Assembly: GCA_949752795.1 (NCBI GenBank)
Contig: OX457061.1
Coordinates: 124,764,152 to 124,828,151, forward strand
Origin: Hyperoodon ampullatus
Taxonomy: Eukaryota; Chordata; Mammalia; Artiodactyla; Ziphiidae
Direction of reading: 5' to 3'
DNA length: 64,000 nt
Of this stretch, positions 23,620-34,889 are shown in pieces; position 1 is the first letter of the stretch; every line of letters begins with the position of its first letter. The notes under the pieces were generated by a model that saw only the letters and a program-made list of their open reading frames with translations, did no database searches and was not told the DNA's origin. A program made the position numbers and the translations under genes.

Positions 23620-23827
23620 TTTTTTTTTTTTTTTTTGTGGTATTCGGGCCTCTCACTGTTGTGGCCTCTCCCGTCGCGGAGCACAGGCTCCGGACGTGCA
23701 GGCTCAGCGGCCATGGCTCACGGGCCCAGCCGCTCTGCGGCATGTGGGATCTTCCTGGACCGGGGCACGAACCCGTGTCCCCTGCATCGGCAGGCAGACT
23801 CTCAACCACTGCCCCACCAGGGAAGCC
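23620..23827 (-). mobile_element. CHR-type SINE, antisense
   Basis: Poly-T tail at 23,620-23,636, full CHR body, tRNA-like head ending GCCCCACCAGGGAAGCCC. The duplication CTGAACC at 23,613-23,619 and 23,828-23,834 extends imperfectly into the T run. CpG positions are largely intact, indicating a young copy. Confidence 0.92.
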
Positions 23828-24184
23828 CTGAACCATTTTTAAGTGTACAGTTTAATAATATGAACCATAATATTATGGTTTTAACCATAATTTAAAATTT
23901 TTAATCAAATAACTTTTAGAAATAATGAAAAACACCACTGCCATCTTTGGAAAGCCACTAGCTTTCAGTGAAGGTAGAGCAATTTATTAAGCTTAATAAT
24001 CTTTTCTTTCACTTTCTTATTGTGGCCACAGTGAATGGCATTTAAGAACTGAAGGAACAAAAGAGAGGGGAGCCATGTATAAAAAGAGTAACAGCTTTGA
24101 TCTCATGAAAATTACACATGCATACATATCGCATGACACCAAAAGCTAGAAGGCAAATCCAAAAGAAATCTAAAGGACCAACGA

Positions 24185-24800
24185 GCATTTCAAAAAATAT
24201 TTAAACTCCTTACGATAAGAGAAATTCAAATTGTTATAACATTTTTTATCTACCAGATTAGCAAAATTAAAAACTATTAACTTCAAATGCTGTTGAAGGT
24301 ATTTGAGGAGACAGCATTGCCTATTGCTGGAAGTGTAAACAAGTGAATTATTTTGTAAGGCAATTTGGCGATTATCTGTTACAGTTTTCAATAGGCATAT
24401 GCTTTGATCCAATTGTACGTCGTCCATTCTATCCAAAAGAAACATTACATATGACCTAAATCTCTTTATAATGATATTCACTGACAAAATGTTTATAATA
24501 ATAAAAGTTTATGTAAAGAGGAAGTCCATCAACTGGGGGGTGGGTGAGGAGGGGAGAGTAGATTGGAGATTTCATTCAATAAGCTATGGGATATTCCCTT
24601 TCCATGGAATACTATGCTGCCATTAAAATGAATGAGGTAGAGCTCCATATCCTGAAATGGAAAGAGCTCTATAACATTTAGGTGAAAGTGAAATCACAGA
24701 ATAACTTTCAGTTTGGCCCCTTTTTAAATGTATATATGTACATAAATGTGTATATAAATTTATAAAACAAAATGACTTCAATCCATTAACAGTTCTTACC
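24185..24800 (+). mobile_element. Ancient L1 3' region, sense
   Basis: Decayed ORF2 C-terminal and 3'-UTR sequence of an old L1M-type element: AGAGAAATTCAAATTGTTATAACA, ACCAGATTAGCAAAATTA, GCAATTTGGCGATTATCTG, AAGTCCATCAACTGGGG and GGAATACTATGCTGCCATTA appear in ORF2 order. No open frame remains. Confidence 0.72.
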
Positions 24801-26251
24801 TTTGTGGAAGAAATTAGGAGTTGAGGTGTTGATAAAGGAGGACTTTCAAACTTATTTCTAAATACATGTACTTTTCTATTGTTCAGTATGAGTGTTAGTT
24901 TTCTATTGTTGCATCTGTATTACTTGCATGCAAAAAGCAACAATAATAAAAATATATTTTTTATTTTTTTCTTTTGAAAATTTTATTGAAGTATAGTTAA
25001 TTTACAATAGTGTATTAGTTTCAGGTGTACAGCACAGTGATTCAGTACTTTTACAGATTATACTCCATTTAAGGTTATTATAAAATACTGGCTATATTCC
25101 CTGAACTGCCCAATATATCCTTATAGCTTATTTATTTTATACATAATAGGTTGTACCTCTTAATCCCCTACCCCAGTTTTTCCCCTCCCCTCTTCCCTCT
25201 CCCCACTGGTAACCACTAGTTTGGTCTCTATATCTGTGACTCTGTTTCTCTTTTGTCATGTATATTCATTTGTTTTATTTTTTAGATTCCACAAATAGTG
25301 ATAACATACAATATTTGTTTTTCTCTGTCTGACCTATTTCACTAAGCATAATACCCCCAAGGTCCATCCCTATTGTTTCATATGGCAAAATTTCATTTGT
25401 TTTTATAGCTGAGTAAAGTTCCATTGTCTATATATACACCACATTTTCTTTATCCATTCATCTGTTGATGGACAACTAGGTTGATTCCATATCTCGGCAA
25501 TTGTAATCATGTTGCGATAAATATTAGGGTGCACGTATCTTTTCGAAATACTGTTTTTTGCTTTCTTCAGCTATAAACCCAGGAGTAGAATAACTGGATC
25601 ATATGGTAGTTCTATTTTTAGTTTTTTGAGGAACCTCCATAGTGTTCTCCACAGTGGCTGTACCAATTTACATTCCCATCAACAGTGTAGGGGGGTTCCC
25701 TTTTCTCCACACACTCTCCAGAATTTGTATTTGTAGACTTTTTGATGACAGACATTCTGCTAAGTGTGAGATGATATCTCACTGTGGTTTGGTTTGCATT
25801 TCCCTGATCATTAGTGATGTTGAGCATCTTTTCATGTGCTGTTGGACATCTGTATATGTTCTTTGGAAAAATGTCTATTTAAGTCTTCTCATTTTTTAAT
25901 CAGTTTTTTTTTAACATTGAGTTACATAAGCTGTTTATATATTTTGGATATTAACCCCTTATTGGTCATATCATTTGTAAATATTTTCTCCCATTCAGGA
26001 GGTTGTCTTTTCTGTTTTTTTGATGGATGCCTTCCTGTGCAAAAGCTGTTAAGTTTAATTCTGTCCCTTTTGTTTATTTTTGCTTTTGTTTCTTTTGTCT
26101 TGGGAGACAGATCCAAAAATTTTGGCCTATGATTTATGTCAGTGTTCTGCCTATGTTTTCTTCTAGAAACTTCATGGTTTTCAGTCTTACATTAAGTCTT
26201 TGATCCATTTTGAGTTTATTTTTGTATATGGTGTGAGAAAATGTTCCAATT

Positions 26252-26709
26252 TTATTCTTTTACAAGTAGCTGTCCAATTTTCACATCACCACTATTGAAG
26301 AGACTGTCTTCTCTCCATTGTGTAGTCTTGATTCCTTTGCCATAGATTAATTCACCATATGTGCACGTGTTTATTTTGGGGCTCTCTATTCTTTTCCACT
26401 GATCTATGTGCATATTTTTTTGTGCCAGTATCACACTGTTTTGATTACTGTAGCTTTGCAATATAGTCTGAAGTCTTGTAACATACCTCCAGGTTTGTTC
26501 TTTTTTCTCAAGATTTCTTTGGCTATTTGGAGTCTTTTTTGGTTCCACATAAATTTTAGAATTATTTGTTCTCTTTCTGTGAAAAAAATCTTGGGTATTT
26601 TGATTGAGATTGCATTAAATATGTGGATTGCTTTGGGTAGTATGCATATTTTAACAATGTTAATTCTTTCAATCCAAGAACATAGTATTTTTTTATTTCT
26701 TTGTATCAT
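26252..26709 (-). pseudogene. L1 ORF2 fragments 3' of the reverse transcriptase core
   Basis: Two overlapping minus-strand frames, 26,431-26,709 and 26,252-26,548, are consecutive pieces of L1 ORF2 just C-terminal to the reverse transcriptase palm. Recognisable residues are [12 protein letters not shown] and [20 protein letters not shown] in the first and [20 protein letters not shown] in the second. The change of frame between them is a frameshift in the former single reading frame. ORF2p reverse-transcribes L1 RNA at the nicked target; this copy cannot. Confidence 0.8.
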
Positions 26710-28750
26710 CAGTGATTTACTGTTTTCAGATTATAGGTCTTTCACCTCCTTGATTAAATTTATTCCTATGTATTCTATTCTTTTTGATGTGATTGTAAAC
26801 AGGACTTTTTTCTTTCTCTTTCTGATCATTGATTATTAGTATATAGAAAAGCAACAGATTGCTGTATGTTAATCTTTTATCTTGCAACTTAACTGAATCC
26901 ATGTATTAGTTCTAGTTGTTTTTTGGTGGAGATTTTTGGGTCTTTTATATATAGTATCATGTCATCTGCAAATAGTGACAGATTTACTTCTTCCCTTCCA
27001 GTTTGGATGCCATTTATTTATTTTTCTTGTCTGAACACTGTGGATAGGACTTCCAATACTATGTTATATAGAAGTGGTAAAAAAGGGGGCATCCTTATCT
27101 TGTTCCTGATTTTAGAGGAAAAGATTTCAGCTTTCCCCCACTGAGTATGAGTTATTGGTTTGTCATAAATGGCCTTTATTAAGTTGGATATTTCCTTTCA
27201 TTCCCGCTTTATTGAGAATTTTTATCATAAATGGATGCTGAATCTTGTCAGTTGCTTTCTCTGCATCTGTTGCTATGATCCTATGGTTTTTATCCTTCAT
27301 TTGTTTTTAATGTGGCAATTCACGTTGATTGGTTTGTGGATGTTGAAGCATCCTTGATTCCCTGGAATAAAACCCACCTGATCATGGTATATAATAATTT
27401 TTGTATGTTGTCGAATTCAGTTTACTAATATTTTGTTGAGGATTTTTACATCTATATTCATCAGAGATATTGGCCTATAATTTTCTTTTTTCAGTGTCTT
27501 TGGTTTTGGTCTTGGGGTAGTGGTGTGGCCTCATAGAATAAATTTGGGAATGTTCCCTCCTCTTCAATTTTTTGGAATAATTCAAAAAGGATAGGTATTA
27601 GGTCTTCTTTATATGTTTGGTAGAATTATTCTGTAAAGCCATCTGGTCCTGGACTTTTGTTTGCTGGGAGTATTTTGATTACAAATTCAGTTTCACTACT
27701 ATTGATCAGTCTGTTCATATGATCTATTTCTTCCTCAGTATTGGGAGACTGTATGTTTCCAGAAATTTATCCTTTTTTTTCTAGGTTGTCCAATTTCTTG
27801 GCATATAACTTCATAATATTCTCTTATGATTTTTTTGTATCTCTGTGGTATGGGTTGTTCTTTCTCCTCTTTCATTTCTTATTTTATTTATTTGGGGCCT
27901 CTCATTTTTTCTTGGTAGGCCTGGCTAAACACATAACTTTTTTTTATCATTTCAAAAAACCAACTCTTGATTTCACTGATCTTTTTTATTTCTTTGTCTC
28001 TATTTATTTCCTCTCTGATTTTATTATTTCCTTCCTTATGCTGACTTTGGGTTTGTTTGTTCTTTACTAATAGATGGTAAATAAGGTTGTTTATTTGAGA
28101 TTTTTCTTGTTTCTTGAGGTAGGCCTGTATTGTCATGAACTTCCCTTTTAGAACTGTTTTTGCTGCATTTCATAGATTTTGGAGTCTTGTGTTTTTATTT
28201 TCACTTGTCTCAAGGTATTTTCTGATTTACTCTTTGATTTCTTCATTGACTCTTTTTTATTTTTTTAGTCTCCACATGTTTGTGCTTTTCCCACTTATCT
28301 TCCTGTTAATGATTTCTAGTTTTTTTTACCATGTTGTTGGAAAAATAGTATAATTTCTATCCTCTTAAATTTGTTGACTTGTTTTGTGGCCAAGCATGCT
28401 ATCAATCATGGAGAAAGGTCCATGTGCACTTGAAAAGAACATGTATTCTGCTGTTTTCAATGGAATGTCTTGTAGATAATCTATTAAGTACAACTCATCT
28501 AATTTGTCATTAAGGCCACTGTTGCTTTACAAATTTTCTGTCTGGATAATCTGTCCATTGGTGTCAGTAGGGTGTTAAAGTCTCCTACTATTATTTTATC
28601 ATCAATTTCTCCCATTATGTCTGTTAATATTTGCTCTATATATTTAGGTCCTCCTATATTAGGTGCATATATGTTAAGAAATTTTACATCTTCTTATATT
28701 GACTGTTTTATAATTATATAAATGATCTTTTGTCTTTTGTTATAGACTTT

Positions 28751-28801
28751 GTTTTAAATTCAATTTTGTTTTAAATTCTACTTTGTTTTAAATTCTACTT
28801 T
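28751..28801. repeat. 17-bp tandem triplication inside L1 ORF2
   Basis: Three head-to-tail 17-bp units: GTTTTAAATTCAATTTT (28,751-28,767) and GTTTTAAATTCTACTTT twice (28,768-28,784; 28,785-28,801). Other L1 copies have one unit at this point in the endonuclease region, for example near 15,260. The extra 34 bp shifts the ORF2 frame. Confidence 0.9.
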
Positions 28802-29717
28802 GTCTGATATGAGTATTGCTACCCCAGCTTTTCTGTGGTTTCCTTTTGAATGAAATATCTTTTTTCCATCCTCTTGGTTTCAGTCTGTATCTTTAGCTTT
28901 GAAGTGAGTCTCCTGTAGCAACAAAGTCTTTTTAATCCAATCAGCCACCCTATGTATTTTGATTGGAGTATTTTTTAGCCCATTGACAGTTAAAGTGATT
29001 ATTGATAGGTATATACTTACTGCTTTTTTTTTTTTTTACTTGTTTTCTGGTTGTTTGTATAGTGCTTCTGTTTTTTTTCTTCTTCTTTTAGCCTTTTCCC
29101 TTGTGGTTTGATGATGTTCTTTAGTGGTATGCTTATTTTCCTTTTGCTGTAGTTTTTGTGTATCTCTTCTAGGTTTCTGATTTGTGGTTACCATGGGGTT
29201 CATATATGTTGAATTATAACTATATCTACTTGTTTTACACTGATAGTCATTTAATTTCAAACACACTCTACAAACACCTACATATTTTATTCCCATTCCC
29301 CACGTTTTGTGCTTTTAATGTCATATTTTACATCTTCATATCTATTCCTTGTGTGTTTATTATAGTTGATTTTATAATATTCTTTTAATTTTGTACTAGC
29401 TTATTTTAGTGGTTGATCCACAGGCTTTACTATATATTTTCCTTTACTTGTGGGTTTTTTTCCTTTCCTATAGATTCTTACTTCTTTTTGTAGCATTTTT
29501 TTTTCCACCTAGAGAAGACCCTTTATCATTTCTTTCATAGCAGGATTAGTACTGATGAACTCTTAGTTTTTGATTGCCTGAGAAATTCTTTCTCTCTCTT
29601 TCACTTCTGAATAATAATCTTGCTGGGTAGAGAATCCTAGGTTGTAGGTTTTCCCCTTTCAGTACTTTAAATATATCATGCCACTCCCTTCTGGCTTACA
29701 AAATTCCTGCAGAAAAA

Positions 29718-30035
29718 TCAGTTGATAGGCTTATGGGGGTTCTCTTGTATGTGGCTCCTTGTTTTTCTCTTGCTGCTTTTAAAATTCTCTCTAACTTTTG
29801 CCTTTGTAATTATAAATCTTTGTATGGGTCTATTTGAGTTCATCTCTTTTGGGACTCCCTGTGCTTCCTGTACTTGAAAATCTGTTTCCTTCTTCAGCTT
29901 TGGGAACTTTTCAGCCATAATATCATCCAATACATTTTCAACCCATTTCTCTCTCTCTCTTCTCCTTCTGGGACCCCTATAATGCAAATGTTGGAACAGT
30001 TGATGTTGTCTGAGAGGGCCACAAACTGTGCTCAT
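29718..30035 (-). pseudogene. L1 ORF1 fragment
   Basis: The residues HYRGPRRRREREKWVENVL, FPKLKKETDFQVQEAQGVP and RFIITKAKV are the central RNA-recognition-motif part of L1 ORF1p, the trimeric RNA-binding chaperone that packages L1 RNA. The N-terminal coiled coil and upstream start are missing because the insertion is truncated near 30,235. The frame is closed at its end by degradation before the C-terminal domain. Confidence 0.85.
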
Positions 30036-30254
30036 TTCTTTTATTTTTCTTTTTGCTGTTCTGATTGGGTGATTTCCAGTGTTCTATCTTCCAGATCACT
30101 TGTGTGTTCTTTGTATTACCTAGTCTGCTGTTAATTCTTTCTAGTGTGATTTTCATTTCAGTTATTGTATACTTCAGTTCTAACTGGCTCTTTTTTATAT
30201 TAAAATATTTTTAAATCCATTTATTATTTCATAGTTCTTTAGGTTAAAAGTATG

Positions 30255-30725
30255 GGTATAAAGTGTATGGATTCTCTGCTCAGGGCCTCACAAGGTAAAA
30301 TCAAAGTATCACATGGTTTTCAGTTTTCTCCAGAAGTCCAGGATTCTTTTCCAAGCTCACATGGCTATTGCAAGAATCAGCTCTTTGTGGCTACAGGGCT
30401 GAGGTCTCCATTTCCTTGTTGGTTGTCAGCCAAGAGATCACTCCTGACTCCTAGACATTCCTTGCCAGGGGACCCCATAGGAAGTTCACAACCTGCATAT
30501 TTACTTTCTTCTAGGCTACTTTGGAAGCATCACTCTTTTTCCTCTGCAAGCCCCCCAAGTAAACTCTCTGCTAGTAAAGGGCTAACCTGACTACATCAGA
30601 TTCACCCAAGATAATCTCCCATTCTTAAAATCAGCTGCGTCATATAACAAAACCCACAAACTCCAGGAGTACAGTCCATCATATTTCAGTCCCAGGGGTT
30701 ATGTAGTCAGTGTACACCAGCAATC
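30255..30725 (-). mobile_element. MaLR/MLT1-like LTR, antisense, decayed
   Basis: Blocks such as CAAGGTAAAATCAAAGTATCA, CTGAGGTCTCCATTTCCTTG, GTCAGCCAAGAGATCACTCC, TCACCCAAGATAATCTCCCA and ATTCTTAAAATCAGCTG follow the antisense of an MLT1-type LTR. The terminal 'ACCACAAACTTAGTGG' end is missing on the left, where L1 abuts. Family assignment is moderate. Confidence 0.5.
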
Positions 30726-32269
30726 TCTATTGTACTATTTTTCTCTCAACACAGAGTAGACAGGAGAGATGTCAGTTACTTGGATTTTGAATATGCCTAG
30801 TAAAGTCCAGACAACTTTGAAAAAGTCAGACATCTAAGGGGAAGGAGGAGAACACACTGCTGTGATAACAACCTCCCACTTGTACAACTGAGGGTGGTGA
30901 CCAAGAACACAGACCCTAGAGTCAGCATGACTCTAGAGATAATTGAAAAACCTTACCACTGGCAAAAATCATGAGTTTTAAATCAATTTCCTTTTGTTCA
31001 GTCTGAAAAATGTGTAATTATCAGAACAATTCTGCTATTGTCAACTTTGCCTGATTTGCTACTGGCCTTCTGCCTCACAGCTTTGACACTGGATTTTCCT
31101 AAGCATAGAATAATCTTCCTCCGGAAGTCTAACAGAATGGGAAGATCTTGAAATTTTTAAGAGTATATACAGTAATTATTATTGACTAAGCAATTCTTCA
31201 AACCTTCAATGAATGAATAATACTTAATGAAGAAATAATTTATATATTTTACAACCATGGGATGTATTCCAGAGTATTAAAACAAAATTTGGAAAGTGAA
31301 TCACCCTCATTCATAAATTCAAAATGTCATTTTTTTCACATTTTAATATCTGAAGTAAGCAAAATTACTTCATTCCATATTTGCTTGCTTGCTTGCTTTC
31401 ATAAATCCTGTTTGCCAGGCAATAATAATAACACAGTTATTAATTACATACGAATTTGGCCATAGCTGTTCATATTATTATAACTTCAATTAAGTTATGT
31501 GCACCGTATATAAAAAAGACTGACTTCTCAAGGGAAGCAACTTCACTAACACAACAGAACTTTTCAAAGAAACATGAAAGGGGAAAGATTTCCTTCATAT
31601 GAGAGCAAAATGGTTTTTTTCAGAGCTCAGGGAATATGAAAAAGAAATGAGGCTGGTTAAAATTCATTTTGACTAGATGTCTAAGAAACCTATTTAACCC
31701 AGCAAGTGTCTTAGTTCTTGACGTGCTGTGTGAACATATATCTGAACAATTAAAAGAATAACCTTCCCAAAAATAGTGACTTGGTTTTCATTCATTGTTC
31801 CCTAAGTGGGCAACCACCAATACAACAACATCATGTGCAAAACAAAGATAACAACCTCTCATAGTCAAAAAGGTATTCAGAAGAACTGATTCTGAAATTG
31901 AATATATTTTAGGAAAAATTTAACCATATTTTGTGTGCATGTAATGTGTTATATCACCTAATGTTCGTGATCAAAGAAATAAAGCTTTTTAGAATTTAGA
32001 ATTCAAATAACCTGCTAGGTAACATGTAAATCTGCTCTAGAGTTGATTTTGGTTTAGACTATAGCTCTATAATAATGTAGGAAAAGAACTGTGCTCAAAG
32101 CTACAGAATATATAGCTTCATGGTATCTAATTAATAAACCATTAGGCGTCCTCTTTGGTATTTGATTTTATAATCTGAGTTTTTAACAATTTAGGTTTAT
32201 TTTTTGAACATGTAAAACTTGCGTCAACTCTCAAAAGGAATAATAAGAAATGTTTAGTAAAGTCTTAGC
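30726..32269. other. Mostly unique A+T-rich DNA with one MIR
   Basis: Apart from the MIR at 30,893-31,045 I recognise nothing. A short (TGCT)n patch lies at 31,381-31,396. No frame of note. Confidence 0.5.
30893..31045 (+). repeat. MIR SINE fragment, sense
   Basis: GTGACCAAGAACACAGACCCTAGAGTCAGC resembles the tRNA-like MIR start, followed at the right spacing by AATCAATTTCCTTTTGTTCAG and CTGAAAAATGTGTAATTATCA, the MIR core and 3' part. Old and diverged. Confidence 0.62.
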
Positions 32270-32700
32270 CTCATTCTTCTCAGTGTGCTGCTAACCCTGA
32301 ATATATTCTTGGAATTATTCCATATTAGTTCATAGTCATCTCTCTCATCCTTTTTTATAGCTGCATACGATTCTATTGTAAGCTCCCGTGACTGGGAGTT
32401 TGGTTTCCAACCTTTACTATTACACATAAGGATACAGTGAATAACTGTGCACATTTTGTTTGTGTTTGTTTAGCCATATACCTCTACAAATAAAAATTGT
32501 TTATGGTGCATTCTTAAAAGCAAGATTGTCGGGCGAAAGAGTAAATCTATATGTACCCTTTTTAGATATTGCTACATGCCCTTCAGCAGCTCGTAACAGT
32601 GCCTTTTCCTGAAGATTTCTCACGTATTGTCACACTTTTGAAATGTTTGCCTACGTGATGCATGAGAAATAGTATCTCAGGGAAGTCTTAATTTTTCTTT
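32270..32700 (-). mobile_element. Ancient L1 3' region, antisense
   Basis: TTTATAGCTGCATACGATTCTA, AGTGAATAACTGTGCACATT, AAAAGCAAGATTGTCGGGCG and AGAAATAGTATCTCAGGGAA recall the antisense 3' part of old L1M elements. No frame survives. Confidence 0.6.
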
Positions 32701-32910
32701 TTCTTTTTGCCATTAAAAGAATAATTTGCTGCTGACTTTTCCCAAGAGAAAGGAACATGCACGCCAAGCCCTGTCATGCCTCAGGGAAAGCAGCAGGTTT
32801 TGGTCAGGAGGCAAAGCAGGAGCGAGGGGAGAGCCTGGACCAGAGCCTTTACTGGGGTTTCCAAAGGAAGGGCCGGGCAGGGCAGAGCAAACAGTTTAAA
32901 ACTGGCCATT

Positions 32911-33446
32911 TTTTTACATCTTTATTGGAGTATAATTGCTTTACAATGGTGTGCTAGTTTCTGCTTTATAACAAAGTGAATCAGTTATACATATACATCT
33001 GTTCCCATATCTCCTCCCTCTTGCGTCTCCCTCCCTCCCACCCTCCCTATCCCACCCATCCAGGTGGCCACAAAGCACTGAGCTGATCTCCCTGTCCTAT
33101 GCGGCTGCTTCCCACTAGCTATCTATTTTACGTTTGGTAGTGTATATATGTCCATGCCACTCTCTCACTTTGTCCCAGCTTACCCTTCCCCCTCCCCATT
33201 TCCTCAAGTCGATTCTCTAGTAGGTCTGTGTCTTTATTCCTGTCTTACCCCTAGGTTCTTCATGACATTTTTTTTTCTTAGATTCCATATATATGTGTTA
33301 GCATACGGTATTTGTCTTTCTCTTTCTGACTTACTTCATTCTGTATGACAGACTCTAGGTCCATCCACCTCATTACAAATAGCTCAGTTTCATTTCTTTT
33401 TATGGCTGAGTAATATTCCATTGTATATATGTGCCACATCTTCTTT
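32911..33446 (-). mobile_element. L1 3' end, antisense, 5' truncated
   Basis: Young-type 3' UTR: TTTACATCTTTATTGGAGTA tail region, TTTCTGCTTTATAACAAAG, the C-rich tract CTCCCTCCCTCCCACCCTCC, CTATGCGGCTGCTTCCCACT, ending in ORF2-side CCACATCTTCTTT. This is the antisense counterpart of the element at 56,406. Flanking ACTGGC at 32,901 and 33,449 may be a decayed target-site duplication. Confidence 0.9.
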
Positions 33447-33697
33447 AGACTGGCTGGTTTTAATAGTTCTGGTGGGTTGGCCTGTAAGAGTGGTGTCCAG
33501 TTGCCTTGAACCTGGCCGCTGGGATGATTTAGGGCAGGGGCGATCTCGGTTTGATGTGTGAGAACTAGAGGGTGTGGTTTGGGATATAGACTCAGAATTG
33601 GTTTGTTTGCATATAAAAGTGACGCTCCCAGGGAGCCCTTTGTTCTAAGAACTGGTTAGCCCTGAAGGAGTCAGTCTCTTTTTGGCAAGCAAGACTT

Positions 33698-33981
33698 TAA
33701 AAAAAAATTTCTTTTATTGAAGTATAGTTGATTTACAGCGTTGTTTTTATTTCTGCTGTGCAGCAAAGTTATTCAGTTATACATATATACATTCTTTTTC
33801 ATATTCTTTTCCATTACGGTTTATCCCAGGATAATGAATATTGTTCCCTGTGCTCTACAGTAGGACCTTGCTGTTTATCCATTCTATATATAATAATTTG
33901 CATCTGCTAATCCCAAACTCCCAATTCATCCCTCCCTCCCTCCCCCTTGGCAACCATATCTGTTCTCTACGTCTGTGAGTT
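33698..33981 (-). mobile_element. L1 3' UTR, antisense, 5' truncated
   Basis: Starts at the A/T tail and TTCTTTTATTGAAGTATAGT, then TTTCTGCTGTGCAGCAAAG, TTGTTCCCTGTGCTCTACAG and CTGTTCTCTACGTCTGTGAG. Target-site duplication with three mismatches: TTGGCAAGCAAGACTT at 33,682-33,697 and TTGGCCAGCAAGATTC at 33,982-33,997. Confidence 0.9.
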
Positions 33982-34009
33982 TGGCCAGCAAGATTCTGAA
34001 GATGTTGCA

Positions 34010-34889
34010 ATATAAGATAGACATAATTTAAAAACATGCTGAATACTTTCTGCATAGCTATGAATGGATGGACTAGGTGACTTCAAAACTTCCTATTGCC
34101 TTAAGGTGCATATCATGCAGACACATGGCCGGATAGAGAAGAAATGCAGTCCTTCCCATCATAAAGAGATTGGCGTTTGCAGGAACTCCTAGATGCTATA
34201 TTAATGACTCTGAAGTACTGTTCCTGTAATGTGAGTAATGTGCCACTAGGTGGTGCCTAGACACTGGTCTGCCTGATTAAACACCCTGGCTTCCCAGAGG
34301 GGTGGATAACTTGAGTTTCAGCTCATTTTCCCATTCATTTGATACTTTCTCTGACCAATATGTATCTCTTTAGGATAACAGTTCAAACACTTCATAGTTT
34401 ATTCATAGAAAATATCAAGCAAGTCTAGTAAGATTTAAAGAAATATGCATACCTGGGTACAATTCAATTTGGTATCTTTTTGTTCCTCAATCATTATCCA
34501 GTATAATTTAATCTGATCCTTAAAATTATTCTTTTTTCCTTCTGCATTTTAATACCTAATCAAAAGGCAGTGGTAGCTGTGGTGATGGTGGTGTGCTTTA
34601 GAACAGCACAGTAAGAACAGTCTTCAGAGGTGGCAACTATTCGGGCTTTGAGGTTTCTACCGTGATGAAGCTTGGTATTACCACTTCTTAGGAGAAAGGT
34701 CCTATTTTAATTTCCTTGTTTATGTTTGTTTTTGTGTGTGTATGTTTTCTTCTCCACATGGACAGAGAAAAACATAGTGGGGTAAAAACTACTGGTCTGT
34801 GTAAAAAGTCTATGATGTTCTTGTCCTCATCTGCTGATTGCTTATAAGTTACATCCACGGTCCCTGCCACCAGTTATGGGCTTTAGGAG
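34010..34889. other. Unique-looking DNA, no gene seen
   Basis: No repeat family or substantial frame recognised. A short trinucleotide-like GTGGT patch sits near 34,570-34,600. Confidence 0.5.

Larger units (their letters stand above)
24955..30235 (-). mobile_element. L1, antisense, about 5.3 kb, 5' truncated within ORF1
   Basis: Right to left: ORF1 remnant (about 30,230-29,500), inter-ORF DNA, ORF2 (about 29,000-25,600), 3' UTR and a T-rich tail at 24,955-24,975. It is the longest antisense L1 in the window. Frames kept include 29,718-30,035 (ORF1), 27,888-28,136 (residues [22 protein letters not shown]) and 26,431-26,709 ([14 protein letters not shown]). Both catalytic sites survive at codon level: GDFN Asp at 28,580-28,582 and FADD second Asp at 26,961-26,963. 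Many stops and shifts, including a 34-bp tandem expansion at 28,751-28,801, still make it dead. Confidence 0.92.
32727..34009 (-). mobile_element. Probable retroviral solo LTR, antisense, split by two L1 tails
   Basis: With the two L1 pieces removed (32,911-33,446 and 33,698-33,981) about 470 bp of G+C-richer DNA remains. On the minus strand it begins TGCAACATCTTCAGAATC and ends GTCAGCAGCA, i.e. TG...CA. It includes a TTTTATATGC TATA-like site (near 33,615) and CCCCAGTAAAGGCTCTGG, an AGTAAA poly(A)-like signal placed like that of the 19.5-kb LTR. No target-site duplication or internal region is seen, and I do not recognise the family. It could be another G+C-rich repeat. Confidence 0.42.
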
